16,919 nt of DNA from Pseudobutyrivibrio sp. (GTDB lineage Bacteria > Bacillota_A > Clostridia > Lachnospirales > Lachnospiraceae), in the NCBI GenBank assembly GCA_024691465.1, contig JAILNO010000067.1, forward strand, positions 1 through 16,919, written 5' to 3'. Positions 7,494 through 15,703 of the stretch are shown piece after piece (the stretch's first letter is position 1; each line of letters starts with the position of its first letter). The notes beneath the pieces are model-generated. The model saw only the letters and a program-made list of their open reading frames with translations. It was not told the DNA's origin and made no database searches. Position numbers and translations under genes: made by a program.

Positions 7494-7530
7494 AAAAGAC
7501 AGTGCTTTTGGGCACTGTCTTTTTATTTTA
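7494..7530. terminator. Bidirectional terminator between convergent genes
   Basis: AAAAGACAGTGC (7494-7505) pairs perfectly with GCACTGTCTTTT (7512-7523) over 12 bp around a 6-nt loop. A/T runs on both sides serve both directions. On the minus strand the stem directly abuts the stop codon of the pseudouridine synthase (7523-7525), so stop codon and hairpin share a base. Confidence 0.93.
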
Positions 7531-8410
7531 GGATGTTATCCATATCCACAGGAAGTGGTGCGGTGAAATCCATAAGCTCCCCTGTGATAGGATGCTTGAA
7601 GGTAATCCTGTGGGAGTGAAGAGCCTGCCTTTGGATGAATTCCATATCAGGGTTGTACAGATAGTCTCCCACCAGTGGATGACCTATATATTTAAAATGT
7701 ACGCGGATTTGATGGGTACGGCCTGTCTCTAGATGGATAGATACCAGGCTGTGGCCATTTTTTTGTAGGATGACCTTATAGTGGGTTATGGCACTTTCAC
7801 CATGGTCATAGTCTATCTGACGAGTGATTATGGACTCATCCATACGTCCTATAGGGGCATCTATGGTGCCTTCGGATGGAGTGATGGTACCTCTTACTAT
7901 CGCATAGTACTCTCGGTGAAATTCGCGATTTTTAACCATGGTGGATAGGATATTGGCACTCACCAGATGCTTCGCTATTACTGTGAGCCCTGAGGTGTTC
8001 TTATCTAAGCGATTGGCACACCTGAATATGAAGGCTTCGCCCTGAGCCTGATAGTAATAGGCCAGACCATTGGCCAGAGAGTCCTCGTAATGATTCAGGG
8101 AAGGGTGGATGGATAGGCCAGCAGGCTTATTAACCACGATGATATCCTCATCCTCATATATGATGTCCAGAGGTATATTCACAGGAGGAATCTTCTTAGA
8201 GCTCTCTGTCTCGGTGATATTGACTGTGAGCATATCCTTAGTCTTAAGCTTATAGTTCATATGGACCCACTCACCGTCTATCTCTACATTGTTGGGCATC
8301 TTCTTGATGGCAGTAATGTTGGCTGATGAGTAGCCCTTTGACTTAAGGAATCTATCAATTGTTAGACCTGCTGCTTCAGCAGGTATCTCATACACTAATT
8401 GTCTATTCAT
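7523..8410 (-). CDS. RluA/RluD-family 23S rRNA or tRNA pseudouridine synthase
   Basis: This 295-residue enzyme isomerises specific uridines in structured RNA to pseudouridine. An N-terminal S4-like domain (about 10-70, GLTIDRFLKSKGYS...) precedes the RluA catalytic domain. Motif I is VVNKPAGLSIHP (92-103). The catalytic motif NRLDKNTSGL has its aspartate at 136; NRLD instead of the commoner HRLD occurs in some subgroups. Motif III is LETGRTHQIRVHF. Position on the RNA cannot be assigned; RluD-like 23S modification is the usual guess. The start is set by the S4 domain, which needs the first residues, yet there is no Shine-Dalgarno sequence. A promoter-like pair places the transcript start at the ATG itself, so the mRNA may be leaderless. 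It is monocistronic, between two terminators. Confidence 0.93.
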   Translation of the reverse strand: MNRQLVYEIPAEAAGLTIDRFLKSKGYSSANITAIKKMPNNVEIDGEWVHMNYKLKTKDMLTVNITETESSKKIPPVNIPLDIIYEDEDIIVVNKPAGLSIHPSLNHYEDSLANGLAYYYQAQGEAFIFRCANRLDKNTSGLTVIAKHLVSANILSTMVKNREFHREYYAIVRGTITPSEGTIDAPIGRMDESIITRQIDYDHGESAITHYKVILQKNGHSLVSIHLETGRTHQIRVHFKYIGHPLVGDYLYNPDMEFIQRQALHSHRITFKHPITGELMDFTAPLPVDMDNILK

Positions 8411-8417
8411 AATTACA

Positions 8418-8447
8418 ATTAAACAGCAAAAGGGCCGAGGGTGTCAA
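8418..8447 (-). promoter_or_regulatory. Putative promoter of the pseudouridine synthase, inside the upstream terminator
   Basis: On the minus strand TTGACA occupies 8447-8442, in the loop of the hairpin 8428-8462. After an 18-bp spacer, TTTAAT lies at 8423-8418. Seven bases then separate the -10 element from the A of the ATG at 8410, which predicts a transcript starting at or one base before the start codon. The perfect -35 and the lack of any ribosome site agree with a leaderless message. Confidence 0.5.
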
Positions 8448-8463
8448 ACTCTCGGCCCTTTTT
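8428..8463. terminator. Terminator after the cellobiose phosphorylase gene
   Basis: AAAAGGGCCGAG (8428-8439) and CTCGGCCCTTTT (8451-8462) form a perfect 12-bp GC-rich stem with an 11-nt loop. It is flanked by short A and T runs, so it can work on either strand. For the minus-strand gene ending at 8519 it lies about 56 nt downstream. A smaller hairpin (AGTTCT 8464-8469, AGAACT 8477-8482) lies between. Confidence 0.88.
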
Positions 8464-8518
8464 AGTTCTGTCTTTTAGAACTGAAGGAGAATAAAAATAT
8501 TTATGAAGAAAAAAAGTA

Positions 8519-10954
8519 TTAAGCCATCTTTGCGATAACTTTTACAGTTTTCTTGCTGCTGTCGTAAGGAATGATGTTACCATTCACTTCCTTGCCATCT
8601 ACTGTCAAGCTTGCAACGCCCTTCTGAGCTTTGGTAGGGTTCTGGATCTCAATCTCATATGTAACGCCTCTATACACACGAGTTACTTTGAAATCTCCGA
8701 ACTCAGCAGGAATACAAGGATTAACTGACAATCCCTCAAGAGTAGGATAGATACCTAGTATGTACTGAGAGATATTGGTAAATGTCCAAGCAGCTGTACC
8801 AGTAAGCCAACTGTTCTTAGCTTCTCCGTGGAACTTAGCATCAGCGCCAGCTACCATCTGAGAGTATACATATGGCTCGGTACGATGGATATGAGAGATG
8901 TCCTCAATGTATGAAGGACAAGTCTTCTTATATACCTCAAAGGCTCTGTCGCCATGACCTAAGCAGGTCTCTGCGATAGAAATCCATGGGTTATTGTGAC
9001 AGAAGATACCAGCGTTCTCTTTATATCCTGGTGGATATGAAGTGATCTCGCCCAGCTCCAGATGATATCTGGTATATGCTGGCTGAAGAATCATTACGCC
9101 GTACTTGGTATCTAATCGTTCTTTGACTGACTTAAGGGCCGCTTCGGCCTTGCCGTTCTCTACACCTACACCAGCCATTACACACATGCCCTGTGGCTCG
9201 ATGTAGATCTGACCCTCGTCGCATTCCTTGGAACCAACCTTGTGTGAGTATGCATCGTAAGCTCTTACGAACCACTCACCATCCCAACCATCCTTCTCAA
9301 TGGCTGCGGTCATCTTCTCAACCTCGTTGAGTGCGCGGCTAGCCTCTGCCTCGTCACCCATACGAATTGCCAGGTCAGCGTATTCTTTTCCGTACTTAAC
9401 AAACATACCAGCAATGAAAACTGACTCAGCAACTGGACCTTCACTAGGACCGAAGCACTGGAAAGACTCACCTGGGTGCTCTGAGAAGCAGTTGAGGTTC
9501 AGACAGTCATTCCAATCGGCTCTACCAATCAGTGGTAGATCGTGTGGACCCTTGTGGTTAACTATATAATCGAATGATCTCTTCAGATGCTCCATCAAAG
9601 TGGTGGCAACTGACATATCATTATCGTAAGGAACCATCTCGTTTAAGATAGAGTCATCACCAGTCTCGCGGATGTAAGCGCTGGTACCAGCAATGAGCCA
9701 TAGTGGGTCGTCATTGAAACCAGAGCCTATGTCAGAGTTACCTTTCTTGGTAAGAGGCTGGTACTGGTGGTAAGCACTACCGTCCTGGAACTGAGTAGAA
9801 GCGATATCGATGATTCGCTCTCTGGCTCTATCAGGAATCAAATGTACGAAACCGAGTAGATCCTGGCAGGAATCACGGAAGCCCATGCCGCGTCCGATAC
9901 CTGTCTCGTAGTATGATGCAGAGCGTGACATATTAAATGTAACCATGCACTGATATTGATTCCATATATTGACCATGCGGTTGACGTGCTCGTCCTTAGA
10001 TTCCACATGGAACTTGCCAAGCAAGTCATTCCAGTAAGCAACCAGCTTATCAAAAGCATCATCGAAATCTTCTGTGGTCTTGTACTTAGATAGAAGAGCA
10101 TTAGCTCTAGTCTTGTTGATTACACCAGGGCTTTCCCATTTCTCATCCTCAGGATTCTCAATATATCCTAAGGCGAAGACGAAAGTCTTATCAGCACCAG
10201 GCTCTAAGCATATGTTAAGCTGATGCGAAGCGATTGGATACCAACCTGAAGCGATTGAATTGTGGAGCTCTCCTTCAATAACCGCCTCAGGATGGTCAGG
10301 ACCGTTGTATGCTCCCAGGAACTCATCGCGGCTAGTTTCAAAACCTTGAATAGTAGCGTTGACTGAGTAGACAGCATAGTGATTACGGCGCTCTCTGTAT
10401 TCCGTCTTATGATAGATGGTGGAATCGTATACTTCTACCTCCCCAATAGATAAGTTACGCTGATAATTCTTCATATCATCATCGGCGTTCCATAGACACC
10501 ACTCTACATAAGAGAAGAGCTTAAGTTCTTTCCTTTCGGAGGTGTTGTTCTTAATAGTTACCTTTGTCAACTCAACAGGATCACCTATTGGGACAAAAGT
10601 TACGAGGGAAGCCTCAATTCCATTCTTGCTTCCGTTGAATTTGCTATATCCAATTCCGTGGCGACACTCGTAAGAATCTAATTCAGTCTTGGTAGGCTGC
10701 CAGCCAGGATTCCAAATAGTATCTCCATCCTTTATATAAAAATACTTTCCGTTAGTATCAAGAGTCGTATCATTATAGCGATATCTAGTCATACGCAAGA
10801 GCTTCGCATCTTTATAAAAAGTATAACCACCGCAGGTATTAGAGATCAGACTAAAAAAGTCTGTGCAGCCCAGGTAATTGATCCAAGGCAGCGGAGTTTT
10901 TGGAGAGTTGATAACATATTCCTTATTATTATCATCGAAAAATCCGTATTTCAT
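8519..10954 (-). CDS. Cellobiose phosphorylase (GH94)
   Basis: A cytoplasmic inverting phosphorylase that splits cellobiose with inorganic phosphate into alpha-glucose-1-phosphate and glucose, saving one ATP over hydrolysis. The 811-residue length, the N-terminal [15 protein letters not shown] start and the absence of a signal peptide are typical of cellobiose phosphorylases. An N-terminal beta-sandwich covers about 1-280, then a helical linker and an (alpha/alpha)6 barrel. Landmarks are [14 protein letters not shown] (R360, D361, phosphate and sugar binding), [10 protein letters not shown] with general acid D483 (equivalent to Asp490 of the Cellvibrio gilvus enzyme), and [19 protein letters not shown]. 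Cellodextrin phosphorylases are longer (about 980 residues), so cellobiose is the best substrate guess; laminaribiose or chitobiose are less likely. GGGAGG lies six bases before the ATG. The gene diverges from a lacI regulator and two operator-like sequences precede it. Confidence 0.92.
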   Translation of the reverse strand: MKYGFFDDNNKEYVINSPKTPLPWINYLGCTDFFSLISNTCGGYTFYKDAKLLRMTRYRYNDTTLDTNGKYFYIKDGDTIWNPGWQPTKTELDSYECRHGIGYSKFNGSKNGIEASLVTFVPIGDPVELTKVTIKNNTSERKELKLFSYVEWCLWNADDDMKNYQRNLSIGEVEVYDSTIYHKTEYRERRNHYAVYSVNATIQGFETSRDEFLGAYNGPDHPEAVIEGELHNSIASGWYPIASHQLNICLEPGADKTFVFALGYIENPEDEKWESPGVINKTRANALLSKYKTTEDFDDAFDKLVAYWNDLLGKFHVESKDEHVNRMVNIWNQYQCMVTFNMSRSASYYETGIGRGMGFRDSCQDLLGFVHLIPDRARERIIDIASTQFQDGSAYHQYQPLTKKGNSDIGSGFNDDPLWLIAGTSAYIRETGDDSILNEMVPYDNDMSVATTLMEHLKRSFDYIVNHKGPHDLPLIGRADWNDCLNLNCFSEHPGESFQCFGPSEGPVAESVFIAGMFVKYGKEYADLAIRMGDEAEASRALNEVEKMTAAIEKDGWDGEWFVRAYDAYSHKVGSKECDEGQIYIEPQGMCVMAGVGVENGKAEAALKSVKERLDTKYGVMILQPAYTRYHLELGEITSYPPGYKENAGIFCHNNPWISIAETCLGHGDRAFEVYKKTCPSYIEDISHIHRTEPYVYSQMVAGADAKFHGEAKNSWLTGTAAWTFTNISQYILGIYPTLEGLSVNPCIPAEFGDFKVTRVYRGVTYEIEIQNPTKAQKGVASLTVDGKEVNGNIIPYDSSKKTVKVIAKMA

Positions 10955-10995
10955 GAATTCCTCCCATATAAAAATGTAAAATGCTTAATTAATAG

Positions 10996-11008
10996 GAAAA
11001 CGTTTAAG
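10996..11008. promoter_or_regulatory. LacI-family operator 1 (GH94-proximal)
   Basis: GAAAACGTTTAAG contains the AACGTT centre typical of LacI-family operators. It lies 41 bases upstream of the GH94 start codon, placing it where a repressor could block transcription or elongation into that gene. Confidence 0.68.
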
Positions 11009-11053
11009 TTAATTATGATAGCATTTAATAGAAGATAATAAACTATTTAATCC

Positions 11054-11066
11054 GAAAACGATTAAG
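11054..11066. promoter_or_regulatory. LacI-family operator 2
   Basis: GAAAACGATTAAG differs from operator 1 at one base. The two centres are 58 bp apart, so the GH94 promoter probably lies between them. A repressor bridging both sites is possible but inferred. Confidence 0.6.
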
Positions 11067-11200
11067 TGAGAAAACGAATTGTTTCGCACATAGAATATCA
11101 TAAATGGGGTATAATTCAACTAGCTAAAGTGATTTTTGTGAAAAGTAGACTAAAAACCTATACGAAATATTAACGAAAACACGATATTTGCGAAAATGAC

Positions 11201-11229
11201 TTGTAGATTTACGAAAATTAAGTTATATT
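11201..11229 (+). promoter_or_regulatory. Possible promoter of lacI
   Basis: TTGTAG (11201-11206), a 17-bp spacer and TATATT (11224-11229) form a moderate sigma-A-like promoter. The predicted start near 11236 lies directly at operator 3, which would allow autorepression. The -35 matches consensus poorly. Confidence 0.4.
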
Positions 11230-11237
11230 CTAGTTAC

Positions 11238-11250
11238 GAAAACGTTTAAG
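11238..11250. promoter_or_regulatory. LacI-family operator 3 (lacI-proximal)
   Basis: GAAAACGTTTAAG, identical to operator 1, lies 29 bases upstream of the lacI start codon and just after the possible -10 element. This is a natural position for autoregulation. Confidence 0.68.
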
Positions 11251-11279
11251 CGGTTAGATGGCAATTAAGGAGAGAAGTA

Positions 11280-12293
11280 ATGGTTTCATTAAAGGATATT
11301 GCAAGCGAATGCGGAGTATCCGTAGCAACGGTCAGTAAAGCCTTGAATGATCAAACAGATATAGGTGCTGATACTAAAGAACGAATTCGCCTGGTGGCGA
11401 AGGAACTTGGGTATGTACCTAATGCAGCAGCTAAGTCGATGAAGACTAATAGGACTCATAATATAGGAGTTTTATTTATCGATGATGCGCAGAGTGGTCT
11501 AAGGCATGACTTCTTCGCTAACTTACTTGATAGCTTCAAAAGAAATGTAGAAAAGCAAGGCTACGATATAACATTTATTTCAAATGATAGGTCGAGACCT
11601 GGACGAACTTCTTATTTAGAACACGCCAGATACAGAAGGTTCGACGGAGTGGTTATAGCTTGTGTTAATTTTGATGATCCTGAAGTTATAGAACTTGTTA
11701 AGAGTAATATCCCAGTTGTAACAATAGATCATATTTACAACGACACTACTACAATCATTTCAGATAATGTAGATGGAATTGAATGCCTCGTAGATTACGT
11801 GGTTGAGAATGGTCACAGGAAGATAGCTTACATACACGGAAGTGATTCAGCTGTTACCAAAGCCAGAGTAGTTACTTTTAATAGGAAGATGGAAGAGTAC
11901 GGAATAGAGGTTCCAGATGAGTACTTAATAGAGACTCCTTACAGAGATACTCATGGCGCATATGAGAAGACACTGGAATTGCTTGAGCTTAAGGATAGGC
12001 CTACATGTATTTTTTACCCAGATGATTATGCATCATATGGAGGCTTAAGAGCTATAGCGGAGAAGGGGCTTAGAGTTCCTGAAGATATTTCAGTAGTTGG
12101 ATTCGATGGTATTAGAGTGGCTAGACACATCAGACCACGACTTACAACCTACAGACAGAATACCGAAGAGCTAGGACAACAGGCTGCGGAGAATCTTATC
12201 AATCTGATAGAACATCCTAAGACCACCCTGGTTCAACAGGTAGTAGTAAAAGGAAGTTTGCTAGAGGGAGACACACTTAAAAAACTTAATTAG
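11280..12293 (+). CDS. LacI-family transcriptional repressor, probably for cellobiose use
   Basis: A 337-residue regulator with an N-terminal LacI helix-turn-helix (LKDIASECGVSVATVSKALN, residues 4-23) and hinge (GYVPNAAAKSMKTNRT, 44-59). A two-lobed periplasmic-binding-like effector domain follows (NIGVLFIDD from 61; GFDGIRVARHIRPRLTTYRQN near the end). The hinge position often occupied by leucine is methionine here. AAGGAGA at 11267-11273 sets the start. It diverges from cellobiose phosphorylase and is followed 87 nt later by the transporter genes, so it most likely controls both sides and itself through the GAAAACGTTTAAG sites. The effector is unknown; cellobiose or a short beta-glucan is inferred from the enzyme next door. 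Confidence 0.93.
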   Translation: MVSLKDIASECGVSVATVSKALNDQTDIGADTKERIRLVAKELGYVPNAAAKSMKTNRTHNIGVLFIDDAQSGLRHDFFANLLDSFKRNVEKQGYDITFISNDRSRPGRTSYLEHARYRRFDGVVIACVNFDDPEVIELVKSNIPVVTIDHIYNDTTTIISDNVDGIECLVDYVVENGHRKIAYIHGSDSAVTKARVVTFNRKMEEYGIEVPDEYLIETPYRDTHGAYEKTLELLELKDRPTCIFYPDDYASYGGLRAIAEKGLRVPEDISVVGFDGIRVARHIRPRLTTYRQNTEELGQQAAENLINLIEHPKTTLVQQVVVKGSLLEGDTLKKLN

Positions 12294-12326
12294 GCATTTA
12301 GTTGCGAAAACAACTTATATAAATGC
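12294..12326 (+). other. Stem-loop between lacI and the binding-protein gene
   Basis: Directly after the lacI stop, GCATTTA (12294-12300) pairs with TAAATGC (12320-12326) and the adjoining GTTG (12301-12304) with CAAC (12311-12314). A CGAAAA loop and a 5-nt bulge remain. The loop holds the same GCGAAAAC motif seen upstream of lacI. It has no T-tract. It may separate regulator from transporter expression or mark another operator half-site. Confidence 0.5.
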
Positions 12327-12343
12327 AGTAACAATCAATCAAA

Positions 12344-12358
12344 ACGTGCAAAGCACGT
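12344..12358 (+). other. Short hairpin before the binding-protein ribosome site
   Basis: ACGTGC and GCACGT flank AAA in a 6-bp stem ending 9 nt before the GGGAGG ribosome site. It could influence translation start or mRNA stability of the binding protein. The small size makes chance possible. Confidence 0.4.
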
Positions 12359-12380
12359 AAAAATTGGGAGGAACACACAA

Positions 12381-13787
12381 ATGAAAAAGAAATTAGTAAG
12401 CATGCTAGCATTAGCAACAATGACAGCAACAATGTTTGCTGGCTGTGGAAGTACTGATACTGCTTCTACAGGTGACACAGCTACTGATGGAGCAGCTGCA
12501 GAGACAACAGAGGCAGCAGACGACGCTGCAGCAGTTGAGCTTCCAGAGGATACTGGTACAGTTCTTAACATCCAGTGCTGGAACGAGGAGTTCAAGTCTC
12601 GTGTAACAGATCACTATCCAGATTATGAGGAAGTAGATGCTACTCATGGTAAGATTGGTGATGTAGATGTAGTTTGGAACATTACTCCAAATACAGACAA
12701 TGCTTATCAGAATCACTTGGATGAAGCATTACTTAACCAGGAGTCAGCTTCAGCTGATGATAAGGTGGATATCTTCCTTGTAGAAGCTGATTATGCATTA
12801 AAGTATGTAGATACTGAGTATGCTATGGCTATGAAGGATCTCGGCATTACAGATGCAGATCTTGCAGATCAGTACAAGTATACACAGGATATCGTAAAGG
12901 ATAGCAACGGAAATATTAAGGGTTCTTCATGGCAGGCTTGCTCAGCTGGTCTCATCTACAACAGAGAGGCAGCTAAGGAAGTACTTGGCACAGATGATCC
13001 TGCAGAGGTACAGGCAGCTGTAGCCGATTGGGATAAGTATAATGAGACAGCAGCTAAGGTAGCTGAGGCTGGTTATACAATGTGCTCTGTAAATGATACA
13101 TATCGTACATATTCTAATAATGTATCTGGTAAGTGGGTACAGGACAACAAGGTTGTTATCGATGCTAATATTGATAAGTGGGTAGATGATTCTATGGCAC
13201 TTGTTGAGGCTAAGGCAGAGGATACAGATGATCTTTGGAGCGATGATTGGGCAAAGGGTAAGACTCCAGAAGGTAAGGTATTCTGCTACTTTGGACCAGC
13301 ATGGTTCTTCAATTTCTCACTTGATGCTGACAAGGAAGGCACAATCGCTAACCAGGGTGGTTGGGGATTCTGCGAAGGCCCACAGTCTTACTACTGGGGT
13401 GGTACTTGGATCTGCGCAGCAACAGGCACAGACAATGCTAACCTTGTAAAGGATATCATCCTTACAATGACAACAGATCCTGCAGTACTTAAGGAAATCG
13501 CTCAGCAGGATTCAGATTGTGTAAATAGTCAGTCAGTTCTTGCAGAGCTTGCAGCAGATGAGTCAGGTAACCTTGATATTCTTGGTGGCCAGAACCCATA
13601 CGAGCAGCTTGCAGCAGGTGCAGAGGGAATCGATCTTTCTAACCTTTCACCTTATGATCAGGGATGTAACGAAGAGTTCCAGAAGGCAATGAAGAATTAC
13701 TTTGAAGGAAATGCAACAAAGGATGAAGCACTTGATATGTTTAAGAAGGCAGTTGGTGAGAAGTATCCTGAGCTTACAATTGAGTAA
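12381..13787 (+). CDS. Extracellular sugar-binding lipoprotein of an ABC importer
   Basis: A family 1 solute-binding protein of 468 residues, anchored on the outer face of the membrane to capture oligosaccharide for the permeases downstream. A basic N-terminus and hydrophobic signal segment end in the lipobox FAGC with the modified cysteine at 22. A low-complexity linker rich in T, A, D and E (about 23-58) follows, then the binding fold from VLNIQCWNEEF. Many aromatic residues (for example YFGPAWFFNF, GGWGFCEGPQSYYWGGTW) fit sugar stacking. GGGAGGAA before the ATG is a strong ribosome site. Codons are strongly biased to GCA, ACA, CAG, GTA and GAT, suggesting high expression. Its place after lacI and opposite GH94 suggests cellobiose or cellodextrin as ligand, but ligand cannot be read from sequence. 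Confidence 0.92.
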   Translation: MKKKLVSMLALATMTATMFAGCGSTDTASTGDTATDGAAAETTEAADDAAAVELPEDTGTVLNIQCWNEEFKSRVTDHYPDYEEVDATHGKIGDVDVVWNITPNTDNAYQNHLDEALLNQESASADDKVDIFLVEADYALKYVDTEYAMAMKDLGITDADLADQYKYTQDIVKDSNGNIKGSSWQACSAGLIYNREAAKEVLGTDDPAEVQAAVADWDKYNETAAKVAEAGYTMCSVNDTYRTYSNNVSGKWVQDNKVVIDANIDKWVDDSMALVEAKAEDTDDLWSDDWAKGKTPEGKVFCYFGPAWFFNFSLDADKEGTIANQGGWGFCEGPQSYYWGGTWICAATGTDNANLVKDIILTMTTDPAVLKEIAQQDSDCVNSQSVLAELAADESGNLDILGGQNPYEQLAAGAEGIDLSNLSPYDQGCNEEFQKAMKNYFEGNATKDEALDMFKKAVGEKYPELTIE

Positions 13788-13820
13788 TTGTATTTAGAAT
13801 AATTGTTTTATGGTTTTTTG

Positions 13821-13848
13821 AGGGCGTGTAGGTAACCCTATGCGCCCT
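13821..13848 (+). other. Intercistronic stem-loop between binding protein and permease
   Basis: AGGGCG (13821-13826) pairs with CGCCCT (13843-13848). Two G-U pairs and TAGG/CCTA extend the stem to 12 bp around the loop TAAC. There is no T-tract after it; six T residues precede it. Such hairpins after binding-protein genes often protect the 3' end of that message or reduce read-through, giving more binding protein than permease. Confidence 0.7.
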
Positions 13849-13872
13849 ATATTAAAGATAAAGGGAGCACTT

Positions 13873-14787
13873 ATGAACAAGAAGAGCAAAGTTGTACGCT
13901 ACAATAAGTGGGGATACATCTTTTTGATACCTTTCATCGTTACCTATTTGGTATTCCAGATGATTCCTCTGGTATCAACGGTGTATAATTCATTCTTTGA
14001 AAATTATCGTTCAGGATTAACACAGGTTGGACCTAATTTCGTAGGTCTTCAGAATTATGCGGAAATAATTAATAACGGCGATTTGCCAACATATTTACAG
14101 AACACACTCATTATGTGGATTATGGGCTTCGTACCTCAGATTGTACTTTCATTACTTCTTGGTGCATGGTTTACTGATCCATCTCTTAAATTGAAGTGTC
14201 AGACATTCTTTAAGACTGTAATTTATTTACCAAACTTGATCATGGCATCTGCTTTTGCCATGTTGTTCTTTACTTTATTTGCAGATAGCGGTCCTATTAA
14301 TTCAATGCTTATGCAAATGGGGGTATTTAGTGAAGCATATAAGTTTATGAGTAACGTATGGTCAGTTCGTTCACTGGTTGCGACAATGAACTGTCTCATG
14401 TGGTTTGGAAATACGACAATTCTTCTGATGGCAGGTATGCTTGGAATAGACCCTTCATTATTTGAAGCGGCCCAAGTAGATGGGGCGACCTCCACTCAGA
14501 TTTTCTATAAAATTACATTACCACTATTAAAGCCAATTCTTATCTACGTTATGATCACATCGCTCATCGGTGGTTTACAGATGTTTGATGTTCCACAGAT
14601 TTTAACAAACGGTACAGGCGATCCAATGCGTTCATCTATGACATTGATTATGTACTTGAATAAGCATCTATTTAGTAAGAACTATGGTCTTGCTGGTTCG
14701 CTTTCAGTATTCATGTTTATAATAACTGGTATCTTAAGCTTAATTGTGTTTAAGTTCACTGGAAAAGAAGACAAAGACGGACGTTAG
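13873..14787 (+). CDS. ABC sugar importer permease, MalF/LplB type
   Basis: A 304-residue inner-membrane subunit that forms the translocation channel with the next gene product. About six hydrophobic spans are visible, the first at about residues 13-35. The EAA loop that docks the ATPase is at about 198-217 (EAAQVDGATSTQIFYKITLP), intact. The start at 13873 follows AAGGGAG at 13861-13867. An in-frame ATG at 13840 falls inside the intercistronic hairpin and has no ribosome site. The product starts with MNKKSKVVRYNKWGYIFLIP, typical of the family. Codon use is more AT-rich than in the binding protein. It lies between the lipoprotein and the second permease, 37 nt before the latter. Confidence 0.93.
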   Translation: MNKKSKVVRYNKWGYIFLIPFIVTYLVFQMIPLVSTVYNSFFENYRSGLTQVGPNFVGLQNYAEIINNGDLPTYLQNTLIMWIMGFVPQIVLSLLLGAWFTDPSLKLKCQTFFKTVIYLPNLIMASAFAMLFFTLFADSGPINSMLMQMGVFSEAYKFMSNVWSVRSLVATMNCLMWFGNTTILLMAGMLGIDPSLFEAAQVDGATSTQIFYKITLPLLKPILIYVMITSLIGGLQMFDVPQILTNGTGDPMRSSMTLIMYLNKHLFSKNYGLAGSLSVFMFIITGILSLIVFKFTGKEDKDGR

Positions 14788-14824
14788 AATCAAAAGGATT
14801 ATATAAGTTAGAGAGGATAATAAT

Positions 14825-15697
14825 ATGGCAGCAAACACAAGTGTAGCTGGAAAGAAGGACAAGGGTGCTTCTATCCATGCTAGAAGAATAATATCATATG
14901 CGGTATTGATAATCGTATCCTTTTTATGCTTGTTCTGGTTCTATGTATTATTTATCAATGCCACTAGAAGTCATTCAGAATTAAGCGGAGGATTTACAGC
15001 TATTCCTAGTACTCATTTCGCGGAAAACTGGAATAACCTTAAGAGTGGAACCTTACCTATATTTACAGGTATGTTGAATTCCCTATTCATCTCAATTGCA
15101 ACTGCAGCCCTTGCGACATATTTCTCGACAATGACTGCATACGCTATACATGCATATGAATTTAAGGCTAAGAACTTCATGTTCACCTTTATTCTTATGA
15201 TTATGATGATTCCTACACAGGTAACTGCTCTAGGTTTCTTACAGTTAATTGGAAAGATGGGATTAGACGATAGTGCTATCTCCCTTATAGTTCCAGCTAT
15301 TGCTTCACCAGCAGTATTCTTTTATATGAAGCAATACATGGACTCTACATTGCCACTGTCTCTTATTGAGGCAGCTAGAATCGATGGTTCTGGAGAGTTC
15401 AGAACCTTCAACCAGATAGTAGTGCCTCTTATGAAGCCTGCTATTGCTGTACAAGCTATATTCAGCTTTGTTAGCAGCTGGAACAATTACTTCGTTCCAG
15501 CCCTGGTACTACACACTGAGACGAAGAAGACTCTTCCTATATTAATAGCGCAGCTTAGAAATGCTGATTGGCTTAAGTTTGATATGGGCCAGGTATATAT
15601 GATGATTGCATTCTCGATCTTCCCTGTAATCGTAGTATACCTACTTCTCTCAAGATTTATTGTAGGCGGAGTTACCCTTGGAGGTGTTAAGGGATAA
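14825..15697 (+). CDS. ABC sugar importer permease, MalG type
   Basis: The second channel subunit, 290 residues, with about six membrane spans (the first at about 22-45). The EAA loop lies at about 182-201 (EAARIDGSGEFRTFNQIVVP), with the conserved glycine in place. A periplasmic segment (SELSGGFTAIPSTHFAENWNNL) is usual in MalG-type permeases. GAGAGGAT precedes the ATG. No ATP-binding subunit follows; in Firmicutes such carbohydrate importers often share one MsmX/UgpC-like ATPase encoded elsewhere. The final VGGVTLGGVKG ending is characteristic of this permease group. It closes the transporter unit. Confidence 0.94.
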   Translation: MAANTSVAGKKDKGASIHARRIISYAVLIIVSFLCLFWFYVLFINATRSHSELSGGFTAIPSTHFAENWNNLKSGTLPIFTGMLNSLFISIATAALATYFSTMTAYAIHAYEFKAKNFMFTFILMIMMIPTQVTALGFLQLIGKMGLDDSAISLIVPAIASPAVFFYMKQYMDSTLPLSLIEAARIDGSGEFRTFNQIVVPLMKPAIAVQAIFSFVSSWNNYFVPALVLHTETKKTLPILIAQLRNADWLKFDMGQVYMMIAFSIFPVIVVYLLLSRFIVGGVTLGGVKG

Positions 15698-15703
15698 GCA
15701 GAT

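Larger units (their letters stand above)
10955..11279. promoter_or_regulatory. Divergent regulatory region between GH94 and lacI
   Basis: This AT-rich 325-bp stretch has no gene. It holds three copies of GAAAACG(T/A)TTAAG (10996-11008, 11054-11066, 11238-11250) and other (A/G)CGAAAA motifs at about 11173, 11190 and 11211, with a weaker ACGAAAT at 11162. GAAAAC (11070-11075) and GTTTCG (11081-11086) form one short inverted pair. TATAAT occurs at 11110-11115 without a good -35. On the minus strand I see no clear promoter for GH94, only AT-rich sequence between the first two operators. It is best read as a shared LacI-family control region. Confidence 0.75.

Noticed and set aside
8484..8538. Eleven-residue basic peptide ([11 protein letters not shown]) on the plus strand with AAGGAGA upstream
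   Set aside because: The ribosome site is 12 nt away, there is no promoter, and the frame is antisense to the end of the GH94 gene. Chance is likelier.
13840..13872. ATG at 13840 as start of the first permease
   Set aside because: It sits inside the intercistronic stem without a ribosome site. The ATG at 13873 has one and gives the usual N-terminus.
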